Assembly: GCF_019703515.2 (NCBI RefSeq)
Contig: NC_059393.1
Coordinates: 16,550,501 to 16,614,500 of the forward strand
Source: Myxocyprinus asiaticus
Taxonomy: Eukaryota > Chordata > Actinopteri > Cypriniformes > Catostomidae
Reading direction: 5' to 3'
DNA: 64,000 bases
Part shown: one piece after another, positions 1 to 13,500 of the stretch
How the letters are laid out: the number at the start of each line of letters is the position of its first letter
Numbering within the stretch: position 1 is the stretch's first letter
Translations under genes and position numbers: made by a program
Notes under the pieces: model-generated
Databases searched by the model: none
Seen by the model: only the letters and a program-made list of their open reading frames with translations
Told to the model about the DNA's origin: nothing

Positions 1-589
1 GAGGTATATAGCTGCGTGTGTGAAAGTCTCCTCAGATGGTCTTAAAACAAATAAAATGAACAGCATGATCTGGGCATCCTGTTTACAGCCATGGGTGAAC
101 GCTTTGTATATCCACTCATCACACAGCGTGCCAGTCTCTGCAACTGATATGATGTGATATGTGATATGGTTGTACACGCCAAGCTTCTTTCAATGTCTCT
201 TCTGTTGAGGTAGTTCTGGTTGTCTCTTCATTAGCAAACTTCCTTATGGCTCATTGCAAACAAGTCTCCTCTTGTGAACAACACATGGCGAAACTGTGAG
301 ATACTCTCTCTGTCTGTAAAAAAGTTGAAGATCCATGTACCTGTCTTTGTCACAAGTCCGACCTGTAAGCCAAAGCAGTTCCTGTTTAGGGTGCCGAGTG
401 CAAAGCACACTTTTAAAATAAGAATTCAAAAACAGAATTCAAGATTTGCACAAGTATAATGGGTAAGACAGGGAGCTAATCTACTCCAATCAAAAGCAGT
501 AAAAGAAAAGCTTGGAGCCGTGTGGCAAGTGGAGATGAGCCGAGGAGCAGTTCCTCACCACTGGTGCACAGAGATGCTTTGAGTAGCTC

Positions 590-840
590 GCAGTTTTCTC
601 TCCACTTCACAGTCTCTCTCTCTTCAACTCTGCCTCTCGATCATATTCGCTCCCTCCTTCCTTTCCTCTTTCTCTCTCTCTGCTGCTCTCGCTCTCTCCC
701 TCTAAATCTCCTCCCTCCCCTTTTGGCGGCACCTGATGTCCTCTTTCTCACACAACTCCTCCCAGAACACTGCTCTCTTTCTCTCTCTCTCTCTCCAATC
801 TTTCCAAGGGTCTCCCTCATTTCTTATTATCCTCCTCTTG
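590..840. repeat. pyrimidine-rich (CT)n tract
   Basis: About 250 bp of CT/TCTC-rich sequence, imperfect. The two overlapping open frames across it encode Ser/Leu-rich low-complexity sequence and are not genes. Confidence 0.8.
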
Positions 841-1639
841 CTGCACACCCTGAAGATGTTGCCACATTCAAAAATAATCAAAGATTTCCATCTCTCCCTC
901 TTGTCTCCTACAGCTAAGTGGCTCTCCTTGTTTTATTATCCCTCCTTCAAGTCACTTACACAGACCAATAACCAAACCAAGCAATGCCTGCCCCTTAGTT
1001 ACAGTTGCCAGGCATTTCAGTAAGCCAGGACCATCCCTCACAGCAGCAACTGACATGGTGCAACATACAGTAACAAATTAAGAGACTCCGGTAAGGGGGG
1101 CCTTCCTGAGCCCTACGATTATGTTTCCCTGGAAGGATTTAGTAGCCCAAGTCTCCTCTAAAACAATCACAAATGCAACTATAACTACACCAGTTTTACA
1201 GACAAGTTTGCTAAATATAACTAGATTTGCATCTCGTTTTCTGTCGGCTGTGCACAAGAATCAAAACGCTGTTTTTTGTGATGTAAAGTGTAATAGATGG
1301 TTAAATAGTTGCAAGAAATGAAAGGCCAATCACTAGATATGAGAAAAAAGACAAACTAGAAATTAATGACAACATCATAATTGACAGTTAGAATAAAAAC
1401 ATTTAAAAAAAAGGTCAGTCAATGGAAGATTTTCAAATTTTAATCTCAAATATCTTAAATTTATTAGTAAAAAGTAGAGCACACACTTGAGGCTAAATTA
1501 TCTACAAAATGTCTTTTCAATGTAAGAAATTTTTGCTTCTGTCCGTGCTGTTGTTTATTTGTTTTTTATGTAAACATGCGCTAGACGGGGTCATTAGCTG
1601 TTGCGCCATGCCTTGCAGTTTTTCCCAGTATATTGCGCA

Positions 1640-1772
1640 GGAATGTCATGTTTTTAGATCAAGCATAAATTAAGGAAAAAAAACTTTAACTTCTAAAAAT
1701 GCATCTCGAGGTGTCTCTGTTCTCTTCGTTCGCTTTTTTACCTCACGAATGCATTCGGTCTGAACGGCCCCT
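1640..1772. mobile_element. DNA-transposon end fragment
   Basis: ACCTCACGAATGCATTCGG-TCTGAACGGCCCCTAA is the outward end of a common fish inverted-repeat element (reads TTAGGGGCCGTTCAGACC from the other strand). The opposite end is not recognised, so boundaries are approximate. Confidence 0.4.
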
Positions 1773-3750
1773 AACACCTCAACTCTGACTGATTGTTCAT
1801 CTGACAATGTACAGTTAAACATATAAATCACAACAGAGCTTTGAATGGTATTTTAATAAAGAAAACCATACAAATATAATGCAAAAATAGCATTAAATAT
1901 TGTTTAGTAGCATGTTGTTAGACTAAATTATAAACAGATACCTGTAGTAAACACCGGAACATGCAGTAGAGTGGATGAATTTGGTGATCCATAATTTGTG
2001 GAACAAGATGCAACTGAACAACAGTGGCAGCCAGATGACTGTATAAATGATTAATCGCAAAGGAAGAGAAAGGCTGAGGAAAACAATGACCATAATCCTT
2101 TTCATCTGTCAGTGCATGAGCTTTTGATCCTAGTGACTTGGACTGTACATGGACAGGCAGGGCACTCTGGCTCTCATCACTACACTAGCAGTCCAAGTAC
2201 AGGTCAGGATGACAACTGGACTTGATTTGGCATCATTAACGGTACAAGTGTTGTAGGAGGGGGTTTGCTAAGTCCACTGATTTAAAAGACAATATGACAT
2301 GAATATTAACCCTATTTACTTTTTAATTTAATCTGAGTAAATGTCTGGGACTTAACACGATAAATCGGTGAACATTAATTTGAACAAGTTTTTATAACCA
2401 TTCCTCAAAACGTAATAACGTTTTTATTATCTAAAACAACTTTTCTTTTCTAATGCTGTAATCAAGGCCACATGGGCAAGGATATTTTTTATTCAGCAAT
2501 AATTTCAGTCGAATAATTACAAAACAATCAAATGCAGATGGATGTAAATTAAGACTCACCATACTAAGGCTGGGTATCGTCCACAACTCCCCAACATGAT
2601 ATACTTTGATGCATTAAAATATCAGAACTTCAGCTTATTTAGTCGACCCACTTCATAAATTGAACTGTAGCATATTAAATGAACGCACACGTAAAGAAAT
2701 AAATAGTGATATAAGATTCTCTGTGTACAGTTGCATGGCCCACATCTATTTCAGTTTATAAATCTCACTGTTTATATATCAATGCACTGCCAACACTGTT
2801 ATAGGTCTTTAGTAGACCAAATCAAAACCATATATGCTACAAATATAACTGCCATGTCTAAACAGTACAAAAATCTCATTGCTCAACTAACAAAGTTCAC
2901 TTGCACCTAAAAAATGGAAAACATTTCAAATGAATAAACCTAAAAGTGCAATAGCTCATTTAAAAATTACTGTATTAATGCAGCTTGGAATTTTGCACAT
3001 AAACAACATGCATTACGTCCTGGGGCCCTAGTGTATCTGTGATTCAAACCTCTGCACACATGACTAGAGGAGCTGACTAAATGTGGCGTGTTTCCCCATA
3101 ATCCAAACTGTCATTTCTGTGTCACCAATAAGCCGACCCTGGCTACACGGTCTGATAACACACGCTATCAGGAGGTCAACCTCATCTACTCATGCACAGA
3201 TGTGATTGGCGTGCCATTTTTAAGAACGAAATGATGTTGTTTGCACGTTATTTATTCTCAGGGAGGCATAACAGGCCCATGATAACGGCTGTAAATAGGA
3301 CTGTTATTGTCCAGAGTGAATGGCAGCTCTACATGTTGACTGCATTAAGATACACTTGGGGTTGTTCTGGAAACAGGAGGGGCATTGAGGAGCCAGTGCA
3401 GCTGGCATGAGGAGACTAGGGAGGCATTTTGGGCAAGTATTATGCATCTCTTATGCTGGGAAGATGGCAACTCACCAGCACTTACTGGGCAATAGCTGCC
3501 TGCTGCAACGGAGATCAAGTCCTCACAATTAATTATCATCATGATCACTAAATTGTTATCTAAAGAAAATGTGAATGGTGCGTGCCCATGCAAAACTCAC
3601 CGCCACAGTGCTAGGGTGATGTGGGTGGTTGCCAGGGTCTTGCTGAGTGGTTGTTAGGCAGTTGCTCACTGACCCAAGTAAAAAGAGCTCACCCCCAAGT
3701 CTCTATGATATTCTGGTTCCCAGATATGTCTTGGGTACCTCCTTCAATTT

Positions 3751-4040
3751 AAAGGGATAGTTCACCCAAAAATTAAAATTCTTTCATCATTTACTCACCC
3801 TCATTCCATCCCAGATGTGTATGACTTTCTTTCTTCAGCAGAACACAAAGATTTTTAGAAGAATATCTCAGCTCTGTAGGTCCATACAATGCAAGCGGAT
3901 GGTGATCAGCACTTTAAAGCTCCAAAAAGCAAAGACAATCGTAGTAAAAGTAATCCATTTGACTCCAGTGGTTAAATTAATGTCGATATCATTGCTTTGG
4001 TTGAGAAACAGATCAATATTTAAGTCTTTTTCACTATAAT
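3751..4040. mobile_element. half copy of the Angel-like element
   Basis: AAAGGGATAGTTCACCCAAAA followed by CACCCTCATTCCATCCCAGATGTGTATGAC and TTTTTAGAAGAATATCTCAG, matching the left arm of 33718-34310. The right arm is missing. A 74-aa open frame here is repeat sequence. Shorter scraps of the same terminus lie at 18540-18553 and 22094-22113. Confidence 0.7.
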
Positions 4041-4089
4041 TGTTTACTTTGGCACGCTCTCCAATGTGCATCCATGAGGGGAATCATGT

Positions 4090-4764
4090 TCATTATTCGT
4101 TAATCAAAACTTTATTACTATTATTAATACTACAGTGAATATTATATTTTACTATATACATTTGTAATATATTTCTGTTGCAGTTTCTTCAATTTCAGGC
4201 TGCTAGCTTTCATTTCAAATCGTGCTTTTATTTTGATGTGAGCTTTTATTTTTACATGTGGTTTTGACGGAAGCTTCACTTGTCCGGATAGTTTGCTACA
4301 TGGCCCAGTGTGATCACTGAAGAGCAAATGCTGTGATTTAATTATATAAATATATGGTCTACATGTAATAACGCACTTCACAGTGGATTAGTGCTCCGCT
4401 CTGTCATCTAATACAACGTGAATGACTCTCACTGTCTGTGGAGTTTCCAGTGTATGAGCAGTTCATTCAGATTCACACATTCATTTAAAGCACGCAGCTC
4501 ATACAGACTAAGATTGCAGTCTTTCGCAGTTTAATAATCACACTAGAACATATTACGATAATAATTTGATTAATTGTCAATTTCAGTGTAAAAGGAGTAA
4601 CAGAGTACACACTAAAATAAGCGTATGGGCATTTGAAAGCAGTCGTGTCAGTCTGACATCGAGCCGGTACCGAATTAAGTTGTTGCTTTGTACTGGTATC
4701 ATCACATATTTTTTATTTTAGTATCGACTTGGTACCGAAGTACCGGTACTTTTGACAACACTAC
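4090..4764. mobile_element. fish inverted-repeat element, right end GTACCGGTACTTTTGACAAC
   Basis: GGTACCGAAGTACCGGTACTTTTGACAACACTA at 4731-4764 is the usual outer end of a hAT-like repeat reading TAGTGTTGTCAAAAGTACCGG from the minus strand. Another GAGCCGGTACCGAATTAAG lies at 4664. The left limit is uncertain. Confidence 0.4.
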
Positions 4765-4885
4765 CTCACACAATGCTATCTTATGACATCTAATCACTTT
4801 TACTGTAATGCATGACTTGTAATGTGATATATTTTAACGTTTGTAACTAGATTTACAAGCTTGTTTGACTTTGAACGCGCTCATA

Positions 4886-5075
4886 TCTAAGGTAGCTCAA
4901 CTGTTAGAGCACCGGTTACAAGCCAAAAGTGTCATAGAAGCACCACAAAATGACGTAGTTGCCCAGCAATTGCGCTTTTCATGTTAGATTTGCTTTTCAT
5001 GACACTATCGGTTAGGTTTAAGGTTTAGGGTTGGGAAGAAGGTTTTGTTGATTTAAAACAAGAAAGAGCATTAAC
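4886..5075. repeat. repeat with tRNA-like A-box and GGTTTAGGGTTGGG stretch
   Basis: GGTAGCTCAACTGTTAGAGCACCGG resembles a tRNA D-arm/A-box, followed by GGTTAGGTTTAAGGTTTAGGGTTGGG, a combination seen in dispersed cyprinid repeats. No B-box at tRNA spacing and no cloverleaf, so it is not a tRNA gene. Confidence 0.4.
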
Positions 5076-6096
5076 CTTAAAAACATCATCTGTTCAGAAA
5101 ACAAACTTGCTTTTAGCCCCACACAGTGGACATTTCACCATGGAACTGCTATGATATATGTAACCCTGTAATATAATTTTACAAAAATGTCCTAATGGTA
5201 ATATAGTTCTTAAGAGATCAGGCTGGTTTCACAATATCACAAATATATCCCACTTGGATAATAGTTCACACCAAACCACATTCTAATATCTTACTTAAGG
5301 CAACTGAATGGTGCTTTACAATACTTCCTTTCACAGCTTCAGTGAGTACTAATAATACTGTATGCAGGTTTATCAGCAAGGTTTCACAAAGACATTTATA
5401 GATGGTCCTTCAATTGACAGATGAGCAAGTGCCATCCAAAACCACCCACACTCAGAACCTGCTGCCTGACAACTAAAGAAATAACTATTCTTATAAATCT
5501 AAAATATGCACAAAACATGACAAATGCTAAGCCACTAAAGAAACGATCCACCATCAAAGATTTCATTACATGCTCCATAAAGACTGTAATCTACTTAAGG
5601 ATGCATGTGAAGACTACATAATCAATCCCACAAACCGTTAGAAATAGAAGGTGGTAGAATACAGACTTGCTGAAAAATTAATATTAATACGAAATGCTGG
5701 ACGCAGCCCAGTGATTTGTATGAATAGCAGAAAGAAGCATTCTTGGCATGATCCACAGTGTTTCAAGCTCAGTTCTAATCTTGTAATCAAACAATTGACT
5801 TTAGCTTATGGGTCCATGTGCCTCAGCTGATAGCACAATGACTTATCTCCCTTTCACATGCCTCTCCAACATGTAAGTGATTACACATGTACCACATAAT
5901 GCAATTCATTCAAAAGTAGTGTAAAATCTTTTGTCACACTACTGTTGTTTGATCGGGTCGATTCCTTCTTTTAAATTTGTTAAAATATTGCAGAGAACAA
6001 ATCAATTGTAAACAATCTGTTAGACTGTAGATCCATTGAAAAAGAGGCAAATGCAATCAGAATTCTACCTCTTTAGCCTCTTTGTTTAGAATAGCA

Positions 6097-6560
6097 GGGT
6101 GAATCTAATAAAAAAAACCAAGGAAACATCCAGGGTCATATTTCATATGACATCATTTTTATGACAATTACAAACACACCTTTCCTCTACCCTACCAATT
6201 CTCAGGAGCCTACTGTAATCTGAAAAAATCTTCAGTAAAAAAAAAAAAAAAAAAAGTGTAAAGTGTCATGGAGTACTTGTACAGAATTTAATTTGATTTA
6301 AGTGGATTTTAAATGAAATGATAATAATAATAATAATAATTGTCTGGAAAGGATGATTTATTATTATATTACACTACAAATAATTAGTTTAGATTAGAGT
6401 ATAGAGTACAGAGTACAGAGGGGGTAGCTATGCTTGATCGTCGATTTATTCGTTTTGAAAATCAGTTTTTTTGCATTATAGTAATGACAATTGAGAGGGA
6501 AATGTGCTTAACTGTCACTAATATGTTAAATTAGTGTAACTAAAGTTACAATGCAAAAAA

Positions 6561-6594
<34 letters not shown>

Positions 6595-6698
6595 TAATTG
6601 TCATAAAATAAGCTTAATTTTCTTGGAGTAAAATATACAATCTTATTTTTGGGATTTGAATGAAATATGACACTGACATTTCTTTGTGAGATTCACCC
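6097..6698. repeat. AT-rich dispersed repeat with inverted ends
   Basis: Left end GGGTGAATCTAATAAAAAA-...-CAGGGTCATATTTCAT and right end ATGAAATATGACACTGACATTTC-TTTGTGAGATTCACCC are inverted relatives. Contains poly(A) at 6238-6256, (AAT)n at 6320-6341 and a poly(A)-(TA)n tract at 6556-6595. Related AT-rich sequence occurs at 7900-8390, 9830-10060, 10480-10740, 23319-23460 and 26030-26400. Confidence 0.6.
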
Positions 6699-8392
6699 AT
6701 CAACAGAGCCCTTTTAAGCCCTGACTCGAGAGAATAACACCTTTGGCAAATCCCTCAAGCATCAGACAAACAAAGGTTGCGAAAATGTCAGTTTCACGCT
6801 CTTGGAATCACCACACGGGTTGCATTTTCATTGATCCACACAGTATAGCGACAACACACACTCAAGAGTGTTAAAAAACATTTGAACAGACAACATTACA
6901 TATGGGTGGAAAGAAAGAATATGATCAAGTTTTCAGAAAGTTTTAAGGAGAAAAAATTGGCTTATTCACCCAACACAACATTGCCTGCGGCACAATGACT
7001 TAACCTTCAATCAGTATTTTAATCAGCAGAGTGGAGAAGACACAACCATTAATAACACAGATATTGTTAAACGCAGAGCTCCCCACAGTGTTTTCATTTT
7101 TATACACACAGTTATATCAATATAGTTACATGAGCCGCAGTGGAGAATGCTCTAAATGTAATTAATGAATAAATTATATTCTCTCTGTCCCATAACCCTT
7201 AAGGCAGTACAGCGTATATTTAAAGGTCGAGCTGGAACCGCAGCAGCCTGTGTGGGTGGCAAGTACTACAGTAGAATTTACGCCACCTGGCAAGAGTAGA
7301 CAGCCTTGTCCCTATTCTTTCTCTTCCTTATTTTCTTTTTTTATCATTCATTCGTTTTCTTCATCCCACGCTCCGATACTCTTCCCATGTACTGCCGAAG
7401 TATTTAATGGCTCCAGTTCACCATTATTCTCATCCCCTGGCATTGATTATTGCGCTGTATTTCAGGAGTAGTTCCTAAAGCAATGATTATTGGCTTAAGA
7501 ATAAAGAAACACCCAAGTAAACCTAAAAATATCTCAGTGAAACTCCATCGTTAGAAGTAATGTGCAGGTTGCAGAAATCACTACAATGTTGTGGTTGACA
7601 TAGCTTTAAAAATAAAAACTCAAAGCTGTAGGGTTTGTGTGCAGGGTTGTACACAAGGAGGCGTGGTGAGCTTTGGAGGTAGATGTTGGGGGTCTTTTAC
7701 CACTGGCCAGGCAGTAAATTCTTTGTGGCAGGTCAGGATCAGGGCGAGCAGGGATGCTGGAGTATCCTCACCTCCAGGTGACCTCTGATCACCATAATGC
7801 ATTAAAATGAATGAAATTCACTTAGTATTTTGAGTTTAGCAAATTTGTCCAAAAAAAAAAAAAAAAAAAAACCCTTAACAAGGGTTTCACAATAATGATA
7901 ATATTTTGCTTAAAATTTTTTGCTATTTTAAGGACCATTAACGTATTCTGCATTGTGAATTTATTTTCATAAAAAAGTAATCAGATCTGCCATTTAACTG
8001 TAATTATCATTATGCAAAAAGAAAACAACAAACTTATTTGTATTACTGTAATATAAAAAATATATTAAGTACTTAATCATAATGAAATTATTAATTAACT
8101 ATTATTTATACATCATGCTAGCATTTGTTGAATTTATGCTTGTATCATAATATCAGAAATTACTACTACATGAGAATTTGATCAAATTTAGGGGAAAATT
8201 GTGCTTGATTGTCATTCTAATAAAATAATGTCAATTTTTTATTTGCATTAAAATTATGCAAACTTTATGTATAACAGTAATAATAACAGAGGGAAAATGG
8301 GCTTAATTTCACTGTATTAACATCACAATGAGATGGTCCTAAAACAGGCTTAATTTTCTTTAAGCACAATACAGTTGCGTAATTTTTCTTAA

Positions 8393-9822
8393 AGAGGCCC
8401 TATTATGCTTTTTGGGATTTTACCTTTTCTTTAGTGTGTAACATAGCTCTTTGTGCATGTAAAAGGTCTGCAAAGTCCACGCAAAAGGGAGATATTCTCT
8501 CCCACAGATAACACTGCTCAAGAACTACAAGAAACGGCTGGATTGTAGTCCAGCCATTTCTTCCGTAAAGTCTCTACGTCACTATGTAACATATTTTCAT
8601 AATGCCTGCCTAAGGGCTACTTTGGCCCACCCTAAAAAAAACTTAGTTATAGCAGAGGCCAGGATGAGTTGGATTAGTGTTGTCGCCATGTCAAGAAGAC
8701 GCTGTTTTCTTCACTGCGAAAGCAAAACCTCTTTGTTTGGACTTCCACCTGGTTAAAATTTATTTTTACCACTATTCCTCAGCAGTACAACCACAACCAA
8801 TGCTGGATTTTCAAGTTGGTTACCCCTGAAAGATGGTGCAGTTCCCACTTTGTTGGGACAATCTGGTGCTTCAGGATCACAATCTGTAAGTAGGTCTGAT
8901 TATTTGTGGATTTATCTGCTACCGAGAGTTCAAAAATTGAGTTTTGTGTTGTAGCTTCGGTGTACACCCAGTGCACAGCTGTAGGCCTCTACTAACCTGC
9001 TAGCTAATGCTATTGTTTTGGTAAGGGTTTACTATTCATCTGTGGGCCAGCTTTTACCTAAAAATGTGTAACAAAATGGTCAATCTCAAGAGTCTTATAT
9101 AATTATATAAATACAAGCTGTAATGTTATGGCTGCTATCCATGTAGTCCACGAATAACTTGCTCATTAACTCTCTAATACCCCTGGTAATGTCCAAATGG
9201 GAATAAGCCTCTGTTCTCCGTTCATAGCTTGGGTGAAAAAAAGTTCAGCTACACCCATTTCAGCAAAAGATGACTAACGTGTCTTTTACTTGAAGCTTTG
9301 TTAGGTTCACAATAATATACTTGTAAGAAAGCTACTAAATTAAAATGTACCACTGTGAAACGTCCTGCTCAAGTCGTGCTTGCGATGGTGGTTCGGGTCG
9401 ATTAGTTGTTCTTCCAAACTTTCATTATTTCATTCATTATCGGACTCAAACTGGTATGGCAAAAACCGATGCCACTGTTACCATAGTTTCAATAGTGTTT
9501 ACAGTTGCTCAGGAAGACTTGGGAGCTGAAACTCGGTTATGGTAAGGGCCGTTACATTTCCGACACACGCTCTACGTCGTTGACCAATCACAACAGACTA
9601 GGCCAGCTGACCAATCAGTGCAGACTGGGCTTTTCGGAAAGGGGGGCTTTAAAGAGACAGGAGGTAAATCAGAGCGTTCTGGACAGAATATGAAGAGCGG
9701 GTAAAATAAATGTACAGTATGAGAAAAATAATGTGTTTTTTGAACATTTTAGCATGTAAACCTATTCTAGTAGACCCCCAAAATAAAATTATGAACCTAT
9801 AAATTAGCATAATATGGGTTCT
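8393..9822. mobile_element. TTAA-flanked Kolobok-like nonautonomous element with THAP remnant
   Basis: TTAA at 8389-8392 and 9823-9826; ends AGAGGCCCTATTATGCT and AGCATAATATGGGTTCT are imperfect inverted repeats. Inside, 8688-8745 reads MSRRRCFLHCESKTSLFGLP and, in a shifted frame near 8800-8860, NAGFSSW-LPLKDGAVPTLLG. These resemble the first C-x-x-x-C plus LFxLP and the final AVPT part of a THAP zinc-binding domain. Kolobok transposases carry THAP domains and use TTAA targets; piggyBac also uses TTAA but lacks THAP. No complete transposase. Confidence 0.68.
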
Positions 9823-10548
9823 TTAAATCCAATTCGTAATTTTCTTTCTCTGGGAATTTTGTTTAATTTAAAAAAATCTAAGTAAAATGTCCAGAAATAT
9901 TACTGTAATTAGAATTGGGCAAAATAATCAGAATGGTCCTACAAAAAGTAATGGTCCTACAAACTTTTATCTGCGATATAATGCACAAATAAATAATGAG
10001 CTATTTAAAGTTTGCGTTTGCATCTTTAATTTAAGGCTGTTATTCTCTGAAATGTAGATTCACTATAAGGATGAATGGCGTTTGTGATGCTGCTGCATCA
10101 CGCCAGACCGCGTTTTTCAAACAAGCTCTGAAAGGTCCAGCTGTTTATAAATCTAGAAGCTCTACTGTAAAAAAAAAACAAAAAACAAAAACAAAAACAA
10201 AAAAAAACTGTTGTTGCACACACGCATTACAAAAGGTGTCAGTTATTGTGGAAGAGCATGGTGAAGAGCTTTTTTTTGTTTTTTGCAGAGGAAAACATCC
10301 TAACATCCTGAAAGCAGCTCTCTCGTAGAATCACGCAATTTCATGATTAACATGCATATTCGCGACCAACGCCTGTGACTGGCTGAGAAAGCGCCCGTAG
10401 TGAATATGTTCAAATCTAGTGTAATTCTAATACATACACGTCACATCCACGTGACATTTTTTCAACAAGGTTGGAACCTAATGGAAATAGGATTAATAAT
10501 TATACTATAAAAATAATAACTTAAGTGCTACTTTATCAAAACTACTAT

Positions 10549-10581
<33 letters not shown>

Positions 10582-13500
10582 ATTTAAATTCTTTAATATT
10601 TACAGTGTTTTCTACATTTAATTTAATTATAGCAGGGTAAATCTAAAAAAAAAAAAAAGAATTAAATTCTAAATGTTTCAATGTTTAATAATGGATGATT
10701 GTGCCTTTTAAATATTTATGAATTTACACATTTATTACACAGACTACATTACTACATTTTGTAACATGTTTGTTAATATGCACTTGTGCGTTTTACATTG
10801 ATATGTATGACAAATGCTAAATTGGTACTGTCTCTTTAAGAGTTTAGCTGCGAGAGCAAGTGTATACGGTTGAATGAGCGCAGTGCACATTAACAAGAGA
10901 GTAGTTGCACAGTTGTTCTTCCCTCAACCGTGCAATGTATGATTAGAAATAATGTTTTTATTTATTTATTTATTTATTTTTTAATCACCATCTGACTGTA
11001 AATAACTGAAAGGATATTAAAAGAGACATGAAATTAAAATGGGGTGTCTGAGTAACATCTTCAGATACAAAATACACAGAACGAAGCAAAATGAAACTTT
11101 TACTTGTATAATGTGAATGACTTGCTTGTACAAATATTTATTGTACACGTTCTCAAATTAAAATCTACAAGCTCTCGAGTTTTACAACACTTTTACCTTC
11201 TAACAGACGTCCAACAGGTTACTGGTCCATGCTTTAAAATGGTGAATGTTGTGAAAACAGTCCGTGGAAATGTTTTACAAAAGTCAGAGTTGACGTCGTT
11301 AAATGCAATGCCAATGCCATTTCACAGCTGAACTAAAGCGATGGTTACAGCACGATCACAACTGATCCGGACCCACTGCAGCCAAATAAGTTCAATTTCC
11401 TTCAGGGCGTTCACAAGACACAACACGCTTTACAAGACGAGGCTGAATCCAGCTTCTTAATCACCGGTTTCTTAAGGCGTACACGGTGCAATTAAAAGCT
11501 GTCGTGCGAGCTCCCAACCCATTTTTTTTCAGTCGGAGAGATCGCATAGAATTCGTTGCTGCTTGTGTGGTGGCGGCTCGCATCGTGTGAGGAATTACGA
11601 GCGGGGCCGAGTGGCTTACGAGCAGCTCACGACCTCCCGATTATTTTTAAAACTGTCTAAAAAATTTGCCCTCTGTCGACCAGAATTCGTGAGGTGTGTG
11701 CGGTTGAACAAGCCGATTGGTGATCTACCTGAAGTTGACCAATCAGTAGAAGGTGTTACAACTCCAAGAACACATTGGTCGTGTTAAAACTGTGTTTTTC
11801 CCATATTATTCACGACCACATCACTGAGAAGGATTCTACAGAAATGCCATGCTGTTCTCTGCTCTTCAAACAATCATTTGCCATACGGGTTGCGCTAGAA
11901 AACAATCTTCATCTCTCTGATGGAAAAGTTGTAAAATTTCCGTCATGGTCTACTTTTATTCGTCATACTTGCATTCGTTTCAGTTCTAGGGCGGCATTTA
12001 GCAGGGCATAGCATCTGTTATAATTGTATAAATACGATAGTGGATATGCGAGAGATATTTTTCAACTCCCCAAGTGCGAGTCTGGTGAAACCAAGGACTT
12101 CTAGGCTGAAAGTTCCACCTGTCAATCAACCGCAGCGCTAAAACAAGAATGTTAAACTTTGCTGTGTGCGGCTTTAAAGCGCATTTCCATAGGCAAGACT
12201 TCTTCAGAATGTCTGCTATCAACATGCAAGCAGTGACACAGATGAGAAGGACGTAGCCTACATCTACAGCTGAATAATAGGCTACACAGGTAGCCTACTC
12301 CACTAAATAAGTCCGAATTCTGCACTAAATGTCATGTTTGCTCTTAGATTAAATCCAAGTATAACCATCAGAATCGGTGCGTGAATTTTGCGCACTTTCT
12401 TTTTAATTTTGTTCATTTTGTGCGCTTTATTATCATGCAGTATGCAGTTATGAAATCATACAGCATCCCTTTGAAATCTGAATCTGTCAAGTGTTGGACA
12501 GCATTTGTAATAATTATACATAATTGTTGCTTCCAGTACTGCACGATAAAGCACACAAAATATATATAGGCTATATATTAAAATCGGCAGATGAGTTTTC
12601 AGATAATGCAGCCCCTGAGCATGCCAGTCTTTTTTTTTTATTTCTAAATCGCAAGCTACAAGGAATGAAAGCAATATCCTCCTCTGTCTTTGTCTCAAAA
12701 TTGCATTTTGTGCAATTGCTTCGGAATTCGCCAGGTCTTGTCATGTACCACTGCATCTGTACAAACCACAAATCAGATAAACTGACTTGTAATGTGTGCA
12801 GGGGCTCATGACCTCCCGAGTGTCAGAACTCACACCGTGTACGGCCGGCTTTATTCAGTAAAAGTATCGCAGCACTAAAGTTCTTCTTCTTCACTACACA
12901 CCTCAATCTCTAGTGAGTAAAATCTCAATATTTACTCGCCAGTGGCTAATAAAATACATATTTTAGTCACATAGCGCAAAATTTGGTCGCATATGCAATT
13001 GATTTACTTGCTATGTAGAGGGCAGGACTTAGAAATGTTTTTATGATATTCCTACAGCAATACTGACACTCAGTAAAGGTGATAGATGCAAAAGTTTTAC
13101 ATTTGCTGATTTAGTACCAGCATGTGTTTTACCACCATTTACACCACTGAGGAGTCATATCTTCTAAATCTGCTAACGTTACCTTGATACCTGTTCCCTT
13201 GAACATACTGCAAGCAAAGCATTTCATCTAATTGCTCTTAAGATCTGAAAACATCACAACATTCACTCCAAAAGATTAAAATGCATCAGATTTGTAGCAT
13301 AGATTACTGAATAATTTCTTGACAATTTAGTAGCTGAGACCTGCGAAACTATTGAAATCTAACTCTTATCATCAAACCCGCGTTTTCGACTGAGTCAACA
13401 ATTGTTGCTTCAGTGTGGGAACATTCCAGGCTTGGACCAAGCTTGGCATGACAACCAGTCCGACTCCATGAACAACATGAAAGAAATAGCTTGACAAACA

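Noticed and set aside
4886..4925. Possible tRNA gene (GGTAGCTCAACTGTTAGAGCACCGG)
   Set aside because: No acceptor-stem pairing or B-box at the right distance; reads as part of a repeat.
11563..11787. CpG-richer patch with a 74-codon frame as a possible alternative first exon of rabgap1l
   Set aside because: Mammalian RABGAP1L has internal promoters, but this frame has no similarity to them and neighbouring sequence is repeated.
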